Shown piece after piece: positions 9,315 to 17,302 of a stretch of DNA of 64,000 bases. The stretch's first letter is position 1. Every line of letters starts with the position of its first letter. Made by a program: the position numbers and the translations under genes. The DNA lies in the NCBI GenBank assembly GCA_017625255.1, contig JAGALK010000111.1, forward strand, positions 1-64,000, given 5' to 3'. The notes beneath the pieces were generated by a model that saw only the letters and a program-made list of their open reading frames with translations, was not told the DNA's origin and searched no databases. The stretch comes from Lachnospiraceae bacterium (GTDB taxonomy: Bacteria > Bacillota > Clostridia > Lachnospirales > Lachnospiraceae).

Positions 9315-9320
9315 CTTATA

Positions 9321-9356
9321 AAGAACTCAAAACAAAATGTTTTGGGTTCTTTTTTT
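9321..9356 (+). terminator. terminator of tRNA-Cys copy 2
   Basis: Arms AAGAACTCAAAACA and TGTTTTGGGTTCTT pair with one wobble around AAA and are followed by a T run. Its sequence differs from the terminator after copy 1. Confidence 0.9.
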
Positions 9357-9513
9357 ATGGTAAATTATGGTTAAATAGATGTTTTGTAAAAATCAAAACA
9401 GCAACTTTTGCAAGGTACACAACAAATCGTTCAATGTATTTTTTTTTTAGAACTATTTATAATCATAATAACAAATAAATCGAAATGCAAAGAGAAAGGA
9501 AGGTATTTTTATT
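9357..9513 (+). promoter_or_regulatory. uxuA leader and probable promoter region
   Basis: A -10-like TATAAT lies at 9458-9463 with no good -35 at the proper distance, which would fit an activated or repressed sugar-acid promoter. A strong AAAGGAAGG ribosome binding site lies at 9495-9503. No regulator gene is nearby and no operator can be named. Confidence 0.4.
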
Positions 9514-10581
9514 ATGGAGATGACATTGAGATGGTACGGTTCAAAATTTGACACAGTTACATTAAAACAGATTCGTCAGATACCGGGTGTGACGGGGGTA
9601 ATCACAACCTTGTATGATACAGCTCCGGGTGAGGTTTGGAGTCGTGAGAGAATTCGTGCTATGAAGGATGAAGTAGAAGCAGCAGGACTTCATGTAGCAG
9701 GTATTGAAAGTGTAAATATTCATGATGCAATCAAAACAGGTGCGCCGGAGAGAGAAGAATATATTGCAAACTATATTGAAACCTTAGAAAATCTTGGAAA
9801 AGAAGACATCCATTTAGTATGTTATAACTTTATGCCGGTATTTGACTGGACAAGAACAGAGCTTGCCAGAATGCGTCCAGACGGTTCTACAGTGCTTGCT
9901 TACACACAGGAAGCCGTAGATGCCTTAGATCCGGAAAAGATGTTTGAATCTATTGCAGGAGATATGAACGGAACCATTATGCCGGGCTGGGAGCCAGAGC
10001 GAATGGAAAAAGTAAAAGAATTGTTTGAGATGTACAAAGAAGTCGATGATGAAAAATTGTTTGAAAATTTAAAATACTTCTTAGAGAAAATTATGCCGGT
10101 TTGTGACAAGTATGATATTAACATGGCTATCCATCCGGATGATCCTGCATGGAGTGTATTTGGGCTTCCAAGAATTATTATCAACAAGAAAAATATTCTT
10201 CGTATGATGGAAATGGTAGATAACCCACACAATGGTGTAACCTTCTGTTCAGGCTCTTATGGAACAAACTTAGAAAATGATTTACCGGATATGATTCGTT
10301 CCTTAAAGGGAAGAATTCATTTTGCTCATGTAAGAAACTTAAAATTTAATACACCAACAGATTTTGAAGAAGCAGCACATTTATCTTCTGACGGAACTTT
10401 CGATATGTACGAGATTATGAAAGCACTTTATGATATTGGATTTACCGGACCAATCCGTCCAGACCATGGAAGAATGATTTGGGATGAAGTAGCTATGCCG
10501 GGATATGGTCTTTATGACAGAGCTTTAGGCGCAACTTACTTAAATGGACTTTGGGAAGCAATCGAAAAGAGTGCAAAATAG
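9514..10581 (+). CDS. uxuA: mannonate dehydratase
   Basis: A 355-residue cytoplasmic enzyme that converts D-mannonate to 2-keto-3-deoxygluconate in hexuronate breakdown. It begins MEMTLRWYG and contains the family regions FGLPRIIINKKN, FCSGSYGTN, FAHVRNLKF and RPDHGRMIWDE. The Cys, His and Asp residues there are those expected for the metal site. The length is normal for Gram-positive UxuA. The start at 9514 lies ten bases after AAAGGAAGG. It is followed nine bases later by uxuB, forming a two-gene operon. Confidence 0.95.
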   Translation: MEMTLRWYGSKFDTVTLKQIRQIPGVTGVITTLYDTAPGEVWSRERIRAMKDEVEAAGLHVAGIESVNIHDAIKTGAPEREEYIANYIETLENLGKEDIHLVCYNFMPVFDWTRTELARMRPDGSTVLAYTQEAVDALDPEKMFESIAGDMNGTIMPGWEPERMEKVKELFEMYKEVDDEKLFENLKYFLEKIMPVCDKYDINMAIHPDDPAWSVFGLPRIIINKKNILRMMEMVDNPHNGVTFCSGSYGTNLENDLPDMIRSLKGRIHFAHVRNLKFNTPTDFEEAAHLSSDGTFDMYEIMKALYDIGFTGPIRPDHGRMIWDEVAMPGYGLYDRALGATYLNGLWEAIEKSAK

Positions 10582-10590
10582 GAGGAAGTT

Positions 10591-12198
10591 ATGAAGTTAA
10601 ATCAAAGCGGAATTGACAATAGAGCACAGTGGGAAGCTGCCGGATATAATCTGCCTAAATTTGACAGAGAAGCTGTTACAAAGGCTACTAAAGAAAATCC
10701 TTTCTGGATTCATTTTGGTGCAGGAAATATTTTTCGTGCATTTCAGGCAAATGTGGTACAAAATCTTTTGAATAATGGAGATTTAGATCGAGGACTTATC
10801 GTAGCAGAGGGTTATGATTATGAAATTGTGGAAAAAATGAATCATCCACATGATGATTATACGATTCTTGTAACCTTAAAAGCCGATGGTAATGTGGAAA
10901 AAACGGTTGTCGGAAGTGTGGTAGAATCCTTAGCCTTAGATTCTGAAAATGCTACAGAATATAACCGCTTAAAAGAAATTTTCTGTAAGGATTCCTTACA
11001 GATGGCTTCTTTTACCATTACAGAAAAGGGCTATAGCTTAGTAAATGGTAAAGGCGAAACTTTACCTGCTGTAGAAGAAGATTTTAAAAATGGTCCTCAA
11101 AAACCAATGAGCTATATTGGAAAGGTGGCATCGCTTTTATATGCCCGTTTTTTAGCAGGTGAAAAGCCAATTGCAATGGTGAGTATGGATAACTGTTCTC
11201 ATAATGGAGATAAATTATATGCTGCTATTCATGCTTTTGCAAAAAAATGGACAGAGAATGGTACAGCAGATAAAGGATTCAAAGAATATATTGAAAATAA
11301 AAATAAGGTATCTTTCCCATGGTCTATGATTGATAAAATTACACCTCGTCCGGATGCTTCTGTGGAAGAGATTTTAAAGAAAGACGGTGTAGAGGAATTA
11401 GATCCTGTAATTACTTCTAAAAATACCTATGTAGCACCTTTTGTAAATGCTGAGGAATGTGAGTATTTAGTCATCGAAGATGCTTTCCCAAATGGCAGAC
11501 CAAAGCTTGAAAAAGGCGGCCTGATGTTTACAGCAAGAGGAACTGTAGATAAAGTGGAAAAAATGAAGGTTTGTACCTGTTTAAATCCTCTTCATACAAC
11601 ATTAGCTGTATTTGGATGTTTATTAGGCTATGAACTGATTTCTGCGGAAATGAAGGATGCCACTTTAAAGAAATTGGTAGAAGAAATTGGCTATACAGAA
11701 GGGCTTCCGGTTGTGGTTAATCCGGGAATTTTAAATCCGAAGGAATTTATTGATACAGTTTTGAATGTGCGTATTCCAAATCCGTTTATGCCGGATACAC
11801 CTCAGAGAATTGCAACAGATACTTCGCAGAAACTGGCTATTCGTTTTGGTGAAACCATTAAGGCATATGCGGCTTCTGAAAATTTAAATGTGACAGATCT
11901 GAAGCGTATTCCATTGGTATTTGCCGGATGGCTGCGTTATCTGATGGCTGTGGATGATAACGGAAAAGCGTTTGAATTAAGCCCTGATCCATTGTTGGAT
12001 ACTGTTCGTCCTTATGTAATGAACATAAAACTTGGTGAAGCAGTAGATACAGATGTGTTAAAATCAATTTTAAGTGATGCTAAGATTTTTGGTGTTGATT
12101 TGTATGAGGTAGGTTTAGCGGAACTTGTATGCCGATATTTTACAGAGATGTGTGCGGGTACAGGTGCTGTAAGAGCTACACTTGAAAAATATGTATAA
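10591..12198 (+). CDS. uxuB: fructuronate reductase (mannitol dehydrogenase family)
   Basis: A 535-residue NAD-dependent polyol dehydrogenase-family protein. The N-terminal nucleotide-binding region contains FWIHFGAGNIFRAFQANVV, and the C-terminal half contains CTCLNPLHTTLAVFGCLLG, which holds the catalytic-helix pattern of the family. With uxuA directly upstream the substrate is most likely D-fructuronate, reduced to D-mannonate. The AGGAGG site lies seven bases before the ATG. Mannitol or tagaturonate would be alternatives if the neighbour were not uxuA. Confidence 0.9.
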   Translation: MKLNQSGIDNRAQWEAAGYNLPKFDREAVTKATKENPFWIHFGAGNIFRAFQANVVQNLLNNGDLDRGLIVAEGYDYEIVEKMNHPHDDYTILVTLKADGNVEKTVVGSVVESLALDSENATEYNRLKEIFCKDSLQMASFTITEKGYSLVNGKGETLPAVEEDFKNGPQKPMSYIGKVASLLYARFLAGEKPIAMVSMDNCSHNGDKLYAAIHAFAKKWTENGTADKGFKEYIENKNKVSFPWSMIDKITPRPDASVEEILKKDGVEELDPVITSKNTYVAPFVNAEECEYLVIEDAFPNGRPKLEKGGLMFTARGTVDKVEKMKVCTCLNPLHTTLAVFGCLLGYELISAEMKDATLKKLVEEIGYTEGLPVVVNPGILNPKEFIDTVLNVRIPNPFMPDTPQRIATDTSQKLAIRFGETIKAYAASENLNVTDLKRIPLVFAGWLRYLMAVDDNGKAFELSPDPLLDTVRPYVMNIKLGEAVDTDVLKSILSDAKIFGVDLYEVGLAELVCRYFTEMCAGTGAVRATLEKYV

Positions 12199-12240
12199 AA
12201 TTTTTTTGAACAAAAAGAATTTCAGATAGTTGGCAGCTAG

Positions 12241-12269
12241 TTGACAAAATAATTTTTACCGCCTATAAT
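12241..12269 (+). promoter_or_regulatory. consensus promoter of the tyrS T-box leader
   Basis: -35 TTGACA (12241-12246), 17-bp spacer, -10 TATAAT (12264-12269). Both hexamers and the spacing are a perfect match to the housekeeping sigma consensus. Confidence 0.95.
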
Positions 12270-12275
12270 GACTAT

Positions 12276-12584
12276 AATTTCAAAGATTAAGGCTATGACA
12301 AGAAGAAGTAGCAGCAGACAGAGGCTTACAGAAAGTTACCGGCTGATGAGAGGTGCATGAAGAGTTTGTTGTGAATACATCTTTGAGCTTTGCACTGAAT
12401 ACTTATAAATCGACTTTTTGGAGTTGAGTGAGTTAGTAGGCTGCAACGGAGTTGTGCTCGTTATTGCACAGAGGTATTTCAAGTGAGAGATACCTATAGA
12501 GGCAGTTTTGCGTAAGCTGGCTGTGAATAAAGGTGGTAACACGGAGTTTGGTCTTCGTCCTTTTATAAGGACGGAGACTTTTTT
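12276..12584 (+). promoter_or_regulatory. tyrosine T-box leader
   Basis: About 310 nt of structured leader lie between a consensus promoter and tyrS. The conserved T-box element is AAGGTGGTAACACGG (12530-12544), followed by a terminator hairpin. The likely specifier is TAC at 12400-12402, within the stem I sequence ACTGAATACTTA. Uncharged tRNA-Tyr would pair with the specifier and T-box and prevent termination, raising tyrS expression when tyrosine is short. The specifier position is assigned by eye. Confidence 0.9.
12551..12584 (+). terminator. T-box terminator hairpin
   Basis: Arms GTCTTCGTCC and GGACGGAGAC pair with GU wobbles around TTTTATAA and are followed by a T run. It is the regulated terminator of the tyrS leader. 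Confidence 0.92.
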
Positions 12585-12618
12585 AATGCGTATTTAGGAT
12601 GTGAAAAGGAGAATAAAA

Positions 12619-13842
12619 ATGACATTATACGAAGAATTAGTTGCCCGTGGACTTATTGCACAGGTAACAGACGAAGAAGAAATCAAAGAATTAATCAACA
12701 ATGGAAAAGCTGTATTTTATATTGGTTTTGACCCAACAGCAGATAGTCTTCATGTAGGACATTTTATGGCACTTTGTTTGATGAAGCGTTTACAGATGGC
12801 TGGAAATAAACCAATTGCGCTGATTGGCGGCGGTACAGCTATGATTGGTGATCCATCTGGTCGTACAGATATGCGTCAAATGATGACACCGGAAACAATC
12901 CAGCACAACTGTGATTGTTTTAAAAAGCAGATGAGCCGTTTTATTGATTTTTCTGATGGAAAAGCAATTATGGTAAATAACGCAGACTGGCTGATGGATT
13001 TGAATTATATTGATGTACTTCGTGAAGTTGGTGCACATTTCTCTGTAAACCGTATGCTTACAGCAGAGTGCTACAAGCAGCGTATGGAAAAAGGACTTAG
13101 CTTTTTAGAGTTTAACTACATGATTATGCAGAGCTATGATTTCTATGCATTATACCAGAAATATGGCTGTAATATGCAGTTCGGCGGAGACGACCAGTGG
13201 AGCAATATGCTTGGTGGTACAGAGCTTATTCGTCGTAAATTAGGCAAAGATGCTTATGCAATGACTATCAATCTGCTGTTAAATTCCGAAGGTAAGAAAA
13301 TGGGTAAAACCCAGTCTGGAGCAGTATGGTTAGACCCAGAGAAAACCACACCATTTGATTTTTACCAGTATTGGAGAAATGTATCCGATGCTGATGTATT
13401 AAAATGCATCAAAATGCTCACATTCCTTCCATTAGAAGAAATTGAAGCTATGGAAAGCTGGGAAGGCAGCCAGTTAAATCGTGCAAAGGAAATTCTTGCT
13501 TATGAGCTGACAAATCTTGTACATGGTGAGGAGGAAGCAAAAAAAGCAGAAGAAAGTGCAAAAGCATTATTCTCCGGCGGAAACGCAGCAGATATGCCAA
13601 CCGCAGTGATTACAGAAGCTAATTTAAGAGATGGAAGCATTGATATTTTAGGACTTTTAGTAAGTTCCTCCCTTGCTGCTTCCAGAGCAGAGGCTCGTCG
13701 TAATGTAGAGCAAGGTGGTGTAACTGTAAATGGTGAAAAGGTTACAGATGTGAAAAAGACCTATACACCGGATGAAATTATGGCAGAAGATTTCGTATTG
13801 AAACGCGGAAAGAAGAAATTCTGCAAGGTTGTTTTTGAATAA
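12619..13842 (+). CDS. tyrS: tyrosyl-tRNA synthetase
   Basis: A 407-residue class I synthetase that charges tRNA-Tyr. The HIGH signature appears as HVGH in [12 protein letters not shown], and the KMSKS signature as KMGKT in [12 protein letters not shown]. The C-terminal region ([20 protein letters not shown]) is an S4 RNA-binding domain. The ATG at 12619 is seven bases after AAGGAG. The in-frame GTG at 12601 lies upstream of that site and is rejected. It is controlled by the T-box directly upstream and has its own terminator. Confidence 0.97.
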   Translation: MTLYEELVARGLIAQVTDEEEIKELINNGKAVFYIGFDPTADSLHVGHFMALCLMKRLQMAGNKPIALIGGGTAMIGDPSGRTDMRQMMTPETIQHNCDCFKKQMSRFIDFSDGKAIMVNNADWLMDLNYIDVLREVGAHFSVNRMLTAECYKQRMEKGLSFLEFNYMIMQSYDFYALYQKYGCNMQFGGDDQWSNMLGGTELIRRKLGKDAYAMTINLLLNSEGKKMGKTQSGAVWLDPEKTTPFDFYQYWRNVSDADVLKCIKMLTFLPLEEIEAMESWEGSQLNRAKEILAYELTNLVHGEEEAKKAEESAKALFSGGNAADMPTAVITEANLRDGSIDILGLLVSSSLAASRAEARRNVEQGGVTVNGEKVTDVKKTYTPDEIMAEDFVLKRGKKKFCKVVFE

Positions 13843-13856
13843 AATTTAAGAAAATA

Positions 13857-13903
13857 AAACAGGCATTTTTGATAGAGATATGTCATATCAAAAATGCCTG
13901 TTT
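13857..13903. terminator. bidirectional terminator, tyrS / YoaK gene
   Basis: Perfect arms AAACAGGCATTTTTGATA and TATCAAAAATGCCTGTTT flank a short loop, between the convergent tyrS (+) and YoaK-family (-) genes. Confidence 0.9.
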
Positions 13904-13917
13904 GCTTATATAAAGGC

Positions 13918-14571
13918 TTATAAAAACATTAGTAATAGAGCTATAAACAGAATTGCTGCAGCAAAAAGTATCGTATAAATACCAAAATATCCACAAAGCA
14001 GACCTCCTAAGAGTGCCCCCACAATAAATATGCCAATAATAATAAAATATTGAAGACTTGCTTTTAAAGCAGCCGTATCCTTGGTCTTATGGTAGTTTAT
14101 AATTTCTTCTGTAGCACTGCGTAAATTGCCTGTACACATAGTAGTGGCATAGGTATTTCCATTTAATTTCCGAAAAGATTGTACCTGCATGGAGCATACA
14201 AAGGATACCAGTACATTTGCAAGCATATCGTAATCGTTTTTGGGCAGAAATGCCACGATTATAATTACAATAAGCTCAATGCAGACAGTAATCTGCCGCC
14301 AGTGAATTGAAGGACTAGCTTTATATTTTCCTTTAATTGCTTCTGATAAAATAACACCAAGAATAAATGCCAGAACCGGAATAAAGTAACGGAATGCATA
14401 TAAAAAATTGCTATTGGCAAAATAAATCCCCATTAATACCATGTTTCCGGTCTGGGCATTGGCAAAAACAGCACCTCTGACAAGGTAAGTATATGCATCT
14501 AAAAATCCGCCTGCAAGAGAAAGAAGTATACCGATAAATAATGATTCAGAAATTTGTTTTTTAGAATTCAT
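13918..14571 (-). CDS. YoaK family (DUF1275) membrane protein
   Basis: A 217-residue protein with about six membrane segments. The N-terminal motif AGGFLDAYTYLVRGAVFANA followed by QTGNMVLMG is diagnostic of DUF1275 (B. subtilis YoaK type). A second family motif, SFRKLNGNTYATTMCTGNLR, lies in the middle. The transported substrate is not known. AAAAAAAGGAG precedes the ATG. It is a single gene, convergent with tyrS. Confidence 0.88.
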   Translation of the reverse strand: MNSKKQISESLFIGILLSLAGGFLDAYTYLVRGAVFANAQTGNMVLMGIYFANSNFLYAFRYFIPVLAFILGVILSEAIKGKYKASPSIHWRQITVCIELIVIIIVAFLPKNDYDMLANVLVSFVCSMQVQSFRKLNGNTYATTMCTGNLRSATEEIINYHKTKDTAALKASLQYFIIIGIFIVGALLGGLLCGYFGIYTILFAAAILFIALLLMFL

Positions 14572-14698
14572 TTGTTAGTCTCCTTTTTTTGGTTATTGTT
14601 ATTGTTATTATAAAGAAATGTCAAGAGAATGCAAGATTTTACAGATTTGTGCCGATATAAAATAAAAGGATTTTTATTTAGCACAGGGAGGTGTGAGA

Positions 14699-15553
14699 AT
14701 GAATATAACCATTGACAGAAGCAGGAATACGCAGTTTCAAACCGTTATCGGAAACAGTCTGATGGCAAAACCAAAAAAAGCAGAAAAGAAAACTGGTGAG
14801 GAATTGATGATTCAACAGTTTAAGGAGCAGAATTCTAAGAAAAATAACCGTACAGCAGAGCTTTGGGGCAAATTTAAGGCAGGAAGTAAATTGAGTCCCG
14901 AGGAGTTAGAGTATCTGGCAAAGGAAGCTCCTGAATTATATCGTAAAATACGGGAAATCTTAATGGAGCGACAGGCATTAGAAGAGCAGATGGCAAGGGC
15001 AGAATCCAAAGAAGAGGTTTCTCAGATTCATGCTAATCAAATGAGTAAAATTCAATGTAGTATGGGAAAAGGGGAAGAAGCTGCAGGGAATGCGGAAGAA
15101 ATAATGGCACGAGTAAATCATACGCAGGCTGCCTATCAGAAATTTACTGCCAGCTTGGAATATAAAGAAAAAGAAGATACAGAATCAAGGACAGAGGAAA
15201 AAAGAGATTTATTAGAGGAATTGGAGTGGGAGCAGGAAATCTACCGCGATAAAATTGCCAAAAAGGCAGAGGAGAATACAGTTTCTAAAAAAGAAAGTTC
15301 GTCTGATATAGTCAACGATTCAGTAAAAAACGAAATGCTAGAAGAGGCTTTGGAGTTTGATGATGCAGAGCATGAAGTTAAACGCCGCAAACGAGGCAAA
15401 AACAGTAATTCTGCGATAAGTTCTCCATTTATTACGGCATCGGTAGATTTAGAGGATTTAAGGTTAAAGGTTCGGGAATTGTACAGAAGTGAAAGCACCG
15501 GTGTCACAAAGACAGAAAGTTATAAAGGCAAAGGCGTGGATTTGTCTTTGTAG
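14699..15553 (+). CDS. charged coiled-coil protein of unknown function
   Basis: About 284 residues, rich in Glu, Lys and Arg, with no signal peptide or membrane segment. Residues about 55-115 and 150-195 look like helical coiled coil. The C-terminus has a basic patch (EVKRRKRGKNSNS) followed by a short helical segment, VDLEDLRLKVRELYRSESTG. I do not recognise the family. The ATG at 14699 is six bases after GGAGG; the GTG at 14693 is too close to it. The beta-glucuronidase gene follows by 34 bases and may be co-transcribed, but no functional link is evident. Confidence 0.7.
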   Translation: MNITIDRSRNTQFQTVIGNSLMAKPKKAEKKTGEELMIQQFKEQNSKKNNRTAELWGKFKAGSKLSPEELEYLAKEAPELYRKIREILMERQALEEQMARAESKEEVSQIHANQMSKIQCSMGKGEEAAGNAEEIMARVNHTQAAYQKFTASLEYKEKEDTESRTEEKRDLLEELEWEQEIYRDKIAKKAEENTVSKKESSSDIVNDSVKNEMLEEALEFDDAEHEVKRRKRGKNSNSAISSPFITASVDLEDLRLKVRELYRSESTGVTKTESYKGKGVDLSL

Positions 15554-15587
15554 AAAGAATAAACAATCAAAGGAGTAAAAGATAGAC

Positions 15588-17267
15588 ATGATCAGAAGTT
15601 TCACTACACACAAAATCAGAGAGCAAAAGGAATTAACAGGTGTTTATTGGGCGTTTACACCATGTCAGGGAGAGCACAAAGGAAAAATATATCAGGTAAT
15701 GACCCCAAGCTGCTGGGAAAGTCATCCGGATTTTACGAATTATAGAGGCGAAGGTATATATAAAACTCAGTTTTATGCTGGGGGAAATATTCGTCTGGAG
15801 TTTAAAGGGGTAAGTCATACAGCTACCGTTTATTGCGATGGAAAAGAAATTGCTTCCCACTATAATGCTTACACCATTTTTGGTACAGTTTTAAAGGATT
15901 TGCCAGAGGGAGAGCATACCTTAGAGATTAAGGCAGATAATCGCTTCAGTGAAGCAAGCGCATTGCATATTCCAAATGATTATATGTCCTATGGCGGCAT
16001 AAATCGTCCTGTGGTATTAGAAAAAATTCATGAGGTTTATATAAATTGGATACATGTGACACCAATGCTTGTGGAAGGAAAATGGAAAGCAGAAGTTCAG
16101 GTGCAGATGGAAAATATCGCAGAAGAAGAAAAAAGTATAGATATAGATATGGAAATTGCTGGTCAAAAGAGCAATTTAACAGACATAAAAATTGCAGGAA
16201 ACAGTAAAAATACAATAACAACAAGCTTTGATTTTACAGGTGTTGAAGTCTGGTGTCCGGAAAATCCAAAATTATATACTGTAACAGCAGAAATTTATAA
16301 AGACGGTATCTGTGAAGACGACTTCATCGACCGTTTTGGTTTTCGTGAAGTAAAGCTCTTAGGAAAAGACATTTTATTAAATGGCAAAAAGCTTCGTATT
16401 AAGGGGCTTTGCAGACATGAGGATCATCCACAGTTTGCATCCGCCCTTCCGGTTGCAGCAATGGCAGCGGATTTGGAAATATTTAAGGATTTAGGAGCAA
16501 ATTCTGTAAGAACCTCCCATTATCCAAATGATGAAGTATTCTTAGATTTATGTGATGAACAGGGAATTTTGGTCTGGGAAGAAAACCATGCCAGAGGCTT
16601 AAGTCTTGAAGATATGAAAAATCCAAACTTTGAACCGCAGGCAGAGCAGGTAATCAGAGAAATGATTGAAGCACATTACAATCATCCTTCTATTTATATC
16701 TGGGGAATTTTAAATGAATGTGCCAGTGATGATCCCTATGGAAAAGAATGCTATGACAAGCAGTTTCAGTTAATAAAAGAATTAGACCAGTCCAGACCAC
16801 ATTCTTTTGCCAGCTTTAAGTTCAAAACAGATATCTGTTTTGGTTTGCCGGATGTAGTTTCTTATAATATTTATCCAAAGTGGTATCATGATACACCAGT
16901 GGATGAATATTTAGACGATTTATATCAATGGGTGCAAAAGGAAACCGATGGCGCAGGAAAACCGTTTTTGATTACAGAAATCGGAGCAGGCGGTCTGTAT
17001 GGGTATAGAAATGCCTATGATTCTAAATGGACAGAGGAATATCAGGCAAAAACTGTTGAAAAACAGGTTAGTACAGTATTGAATTATGCAGATTGCAGCG
17101 GTGTGTATATCTGGCAGTTCTGTGATATCAGAGTTTGTGATGAATGGTTTGATAAACGACCAAGAACCATGAATAATAAAGGAATTGTGGATGAATACAG
17201 ACGAAAGAAATTAGCCTATGATGGAGTAAAAAGGTTATTTAAATCTTATAGCAATTATGTAGAATAA
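15588..17267 (+). CDS. uidA: GH2 beta-glucuronidase
   Basis: A 559-residue cytoplasmic glycoside hydrolase family 2 enzyme with a sugar-binding domain, Ig-like middle and TIM barrel. The acid/base is Glu377 in WGILNECAS and the nucleophile is Glu464 in FLITEIGAGG. Asn529-x-Lys531 in RTMNNKGI matches the NxK motif by which beta-glucuronidases hold the glucuronate carboxylate. The stretch between EENHARG (331-337) and the helix before Glu377 is short, so it looks like a No-Loop type. There is no signal peptide, so glucuronides would have to be imported. Free glucuronate could feed uxuA/uxuB about 3 kb upstream. No isomerase (uxaC) is in the window. Confidence 0.88.
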   Translation: MIRSFTTHKIREQKELTGVYWAFTPCQGEHKGKIYQVMTPSCWESHPDFTNYRGEGIYKTQFYAGGNIRLEFKGVSHTATVYCDGKEIASHYNAYTIFGTVLKDLPEGEHTLEIKADNRFSEASALHIPNDYMSYGGINRPVVLEKIHEVYINWIHVTPMLVEGKWKAEVQVQMENIAEEEKSIDIDMEIAGQKSNLTDIKIAGNSKNTITTSFDFTGVEVWCPENPKLYTVTAEIYKDGICEDDFIDRFGFREVKLLGKDILLNGKKLRIKGLCRHEDHPQFASALPVAAMAADLEIFKDLGANSVRTSHYPNDEVFLDLCDEQGILVWEENHARGLSLEDMKNPNFEPQAEQVIREMIEAHYNHPSIYIWGILNECASDDPYGKECYDKQFQLIKELDQSRPHSFASFKFKTDICFGLPDVVSYNIYPKWYHDTPVDEYLDDLYQWVQKETDGAGKPFLITEIGAGGLYGYRNAYDSKWTEEYQAKTVEKQVSTVLNYADCSGVYIWQFCDIRVCDEWFDKRPRTMNNKGIVDEYRRKKLAYDGVKRLFKSYSNYVE

Positions 17268-17302
17268 ATTATAAATAACAAATAGGAGAAAAGACAAAAT
17301 AT

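Noticed and set aside
553-9316. Prophage or integrative element between the two tRNA-Cys genes
   Set aside because: No integrase, recombinase, replication or structural genes are present; only the direct tRNA repeat supports it.
12336-12542. 68-residue minus-strand ORF in the tyrS leader
   Set aside because: It lies wholly within the T-box RNA and has no coding signals.
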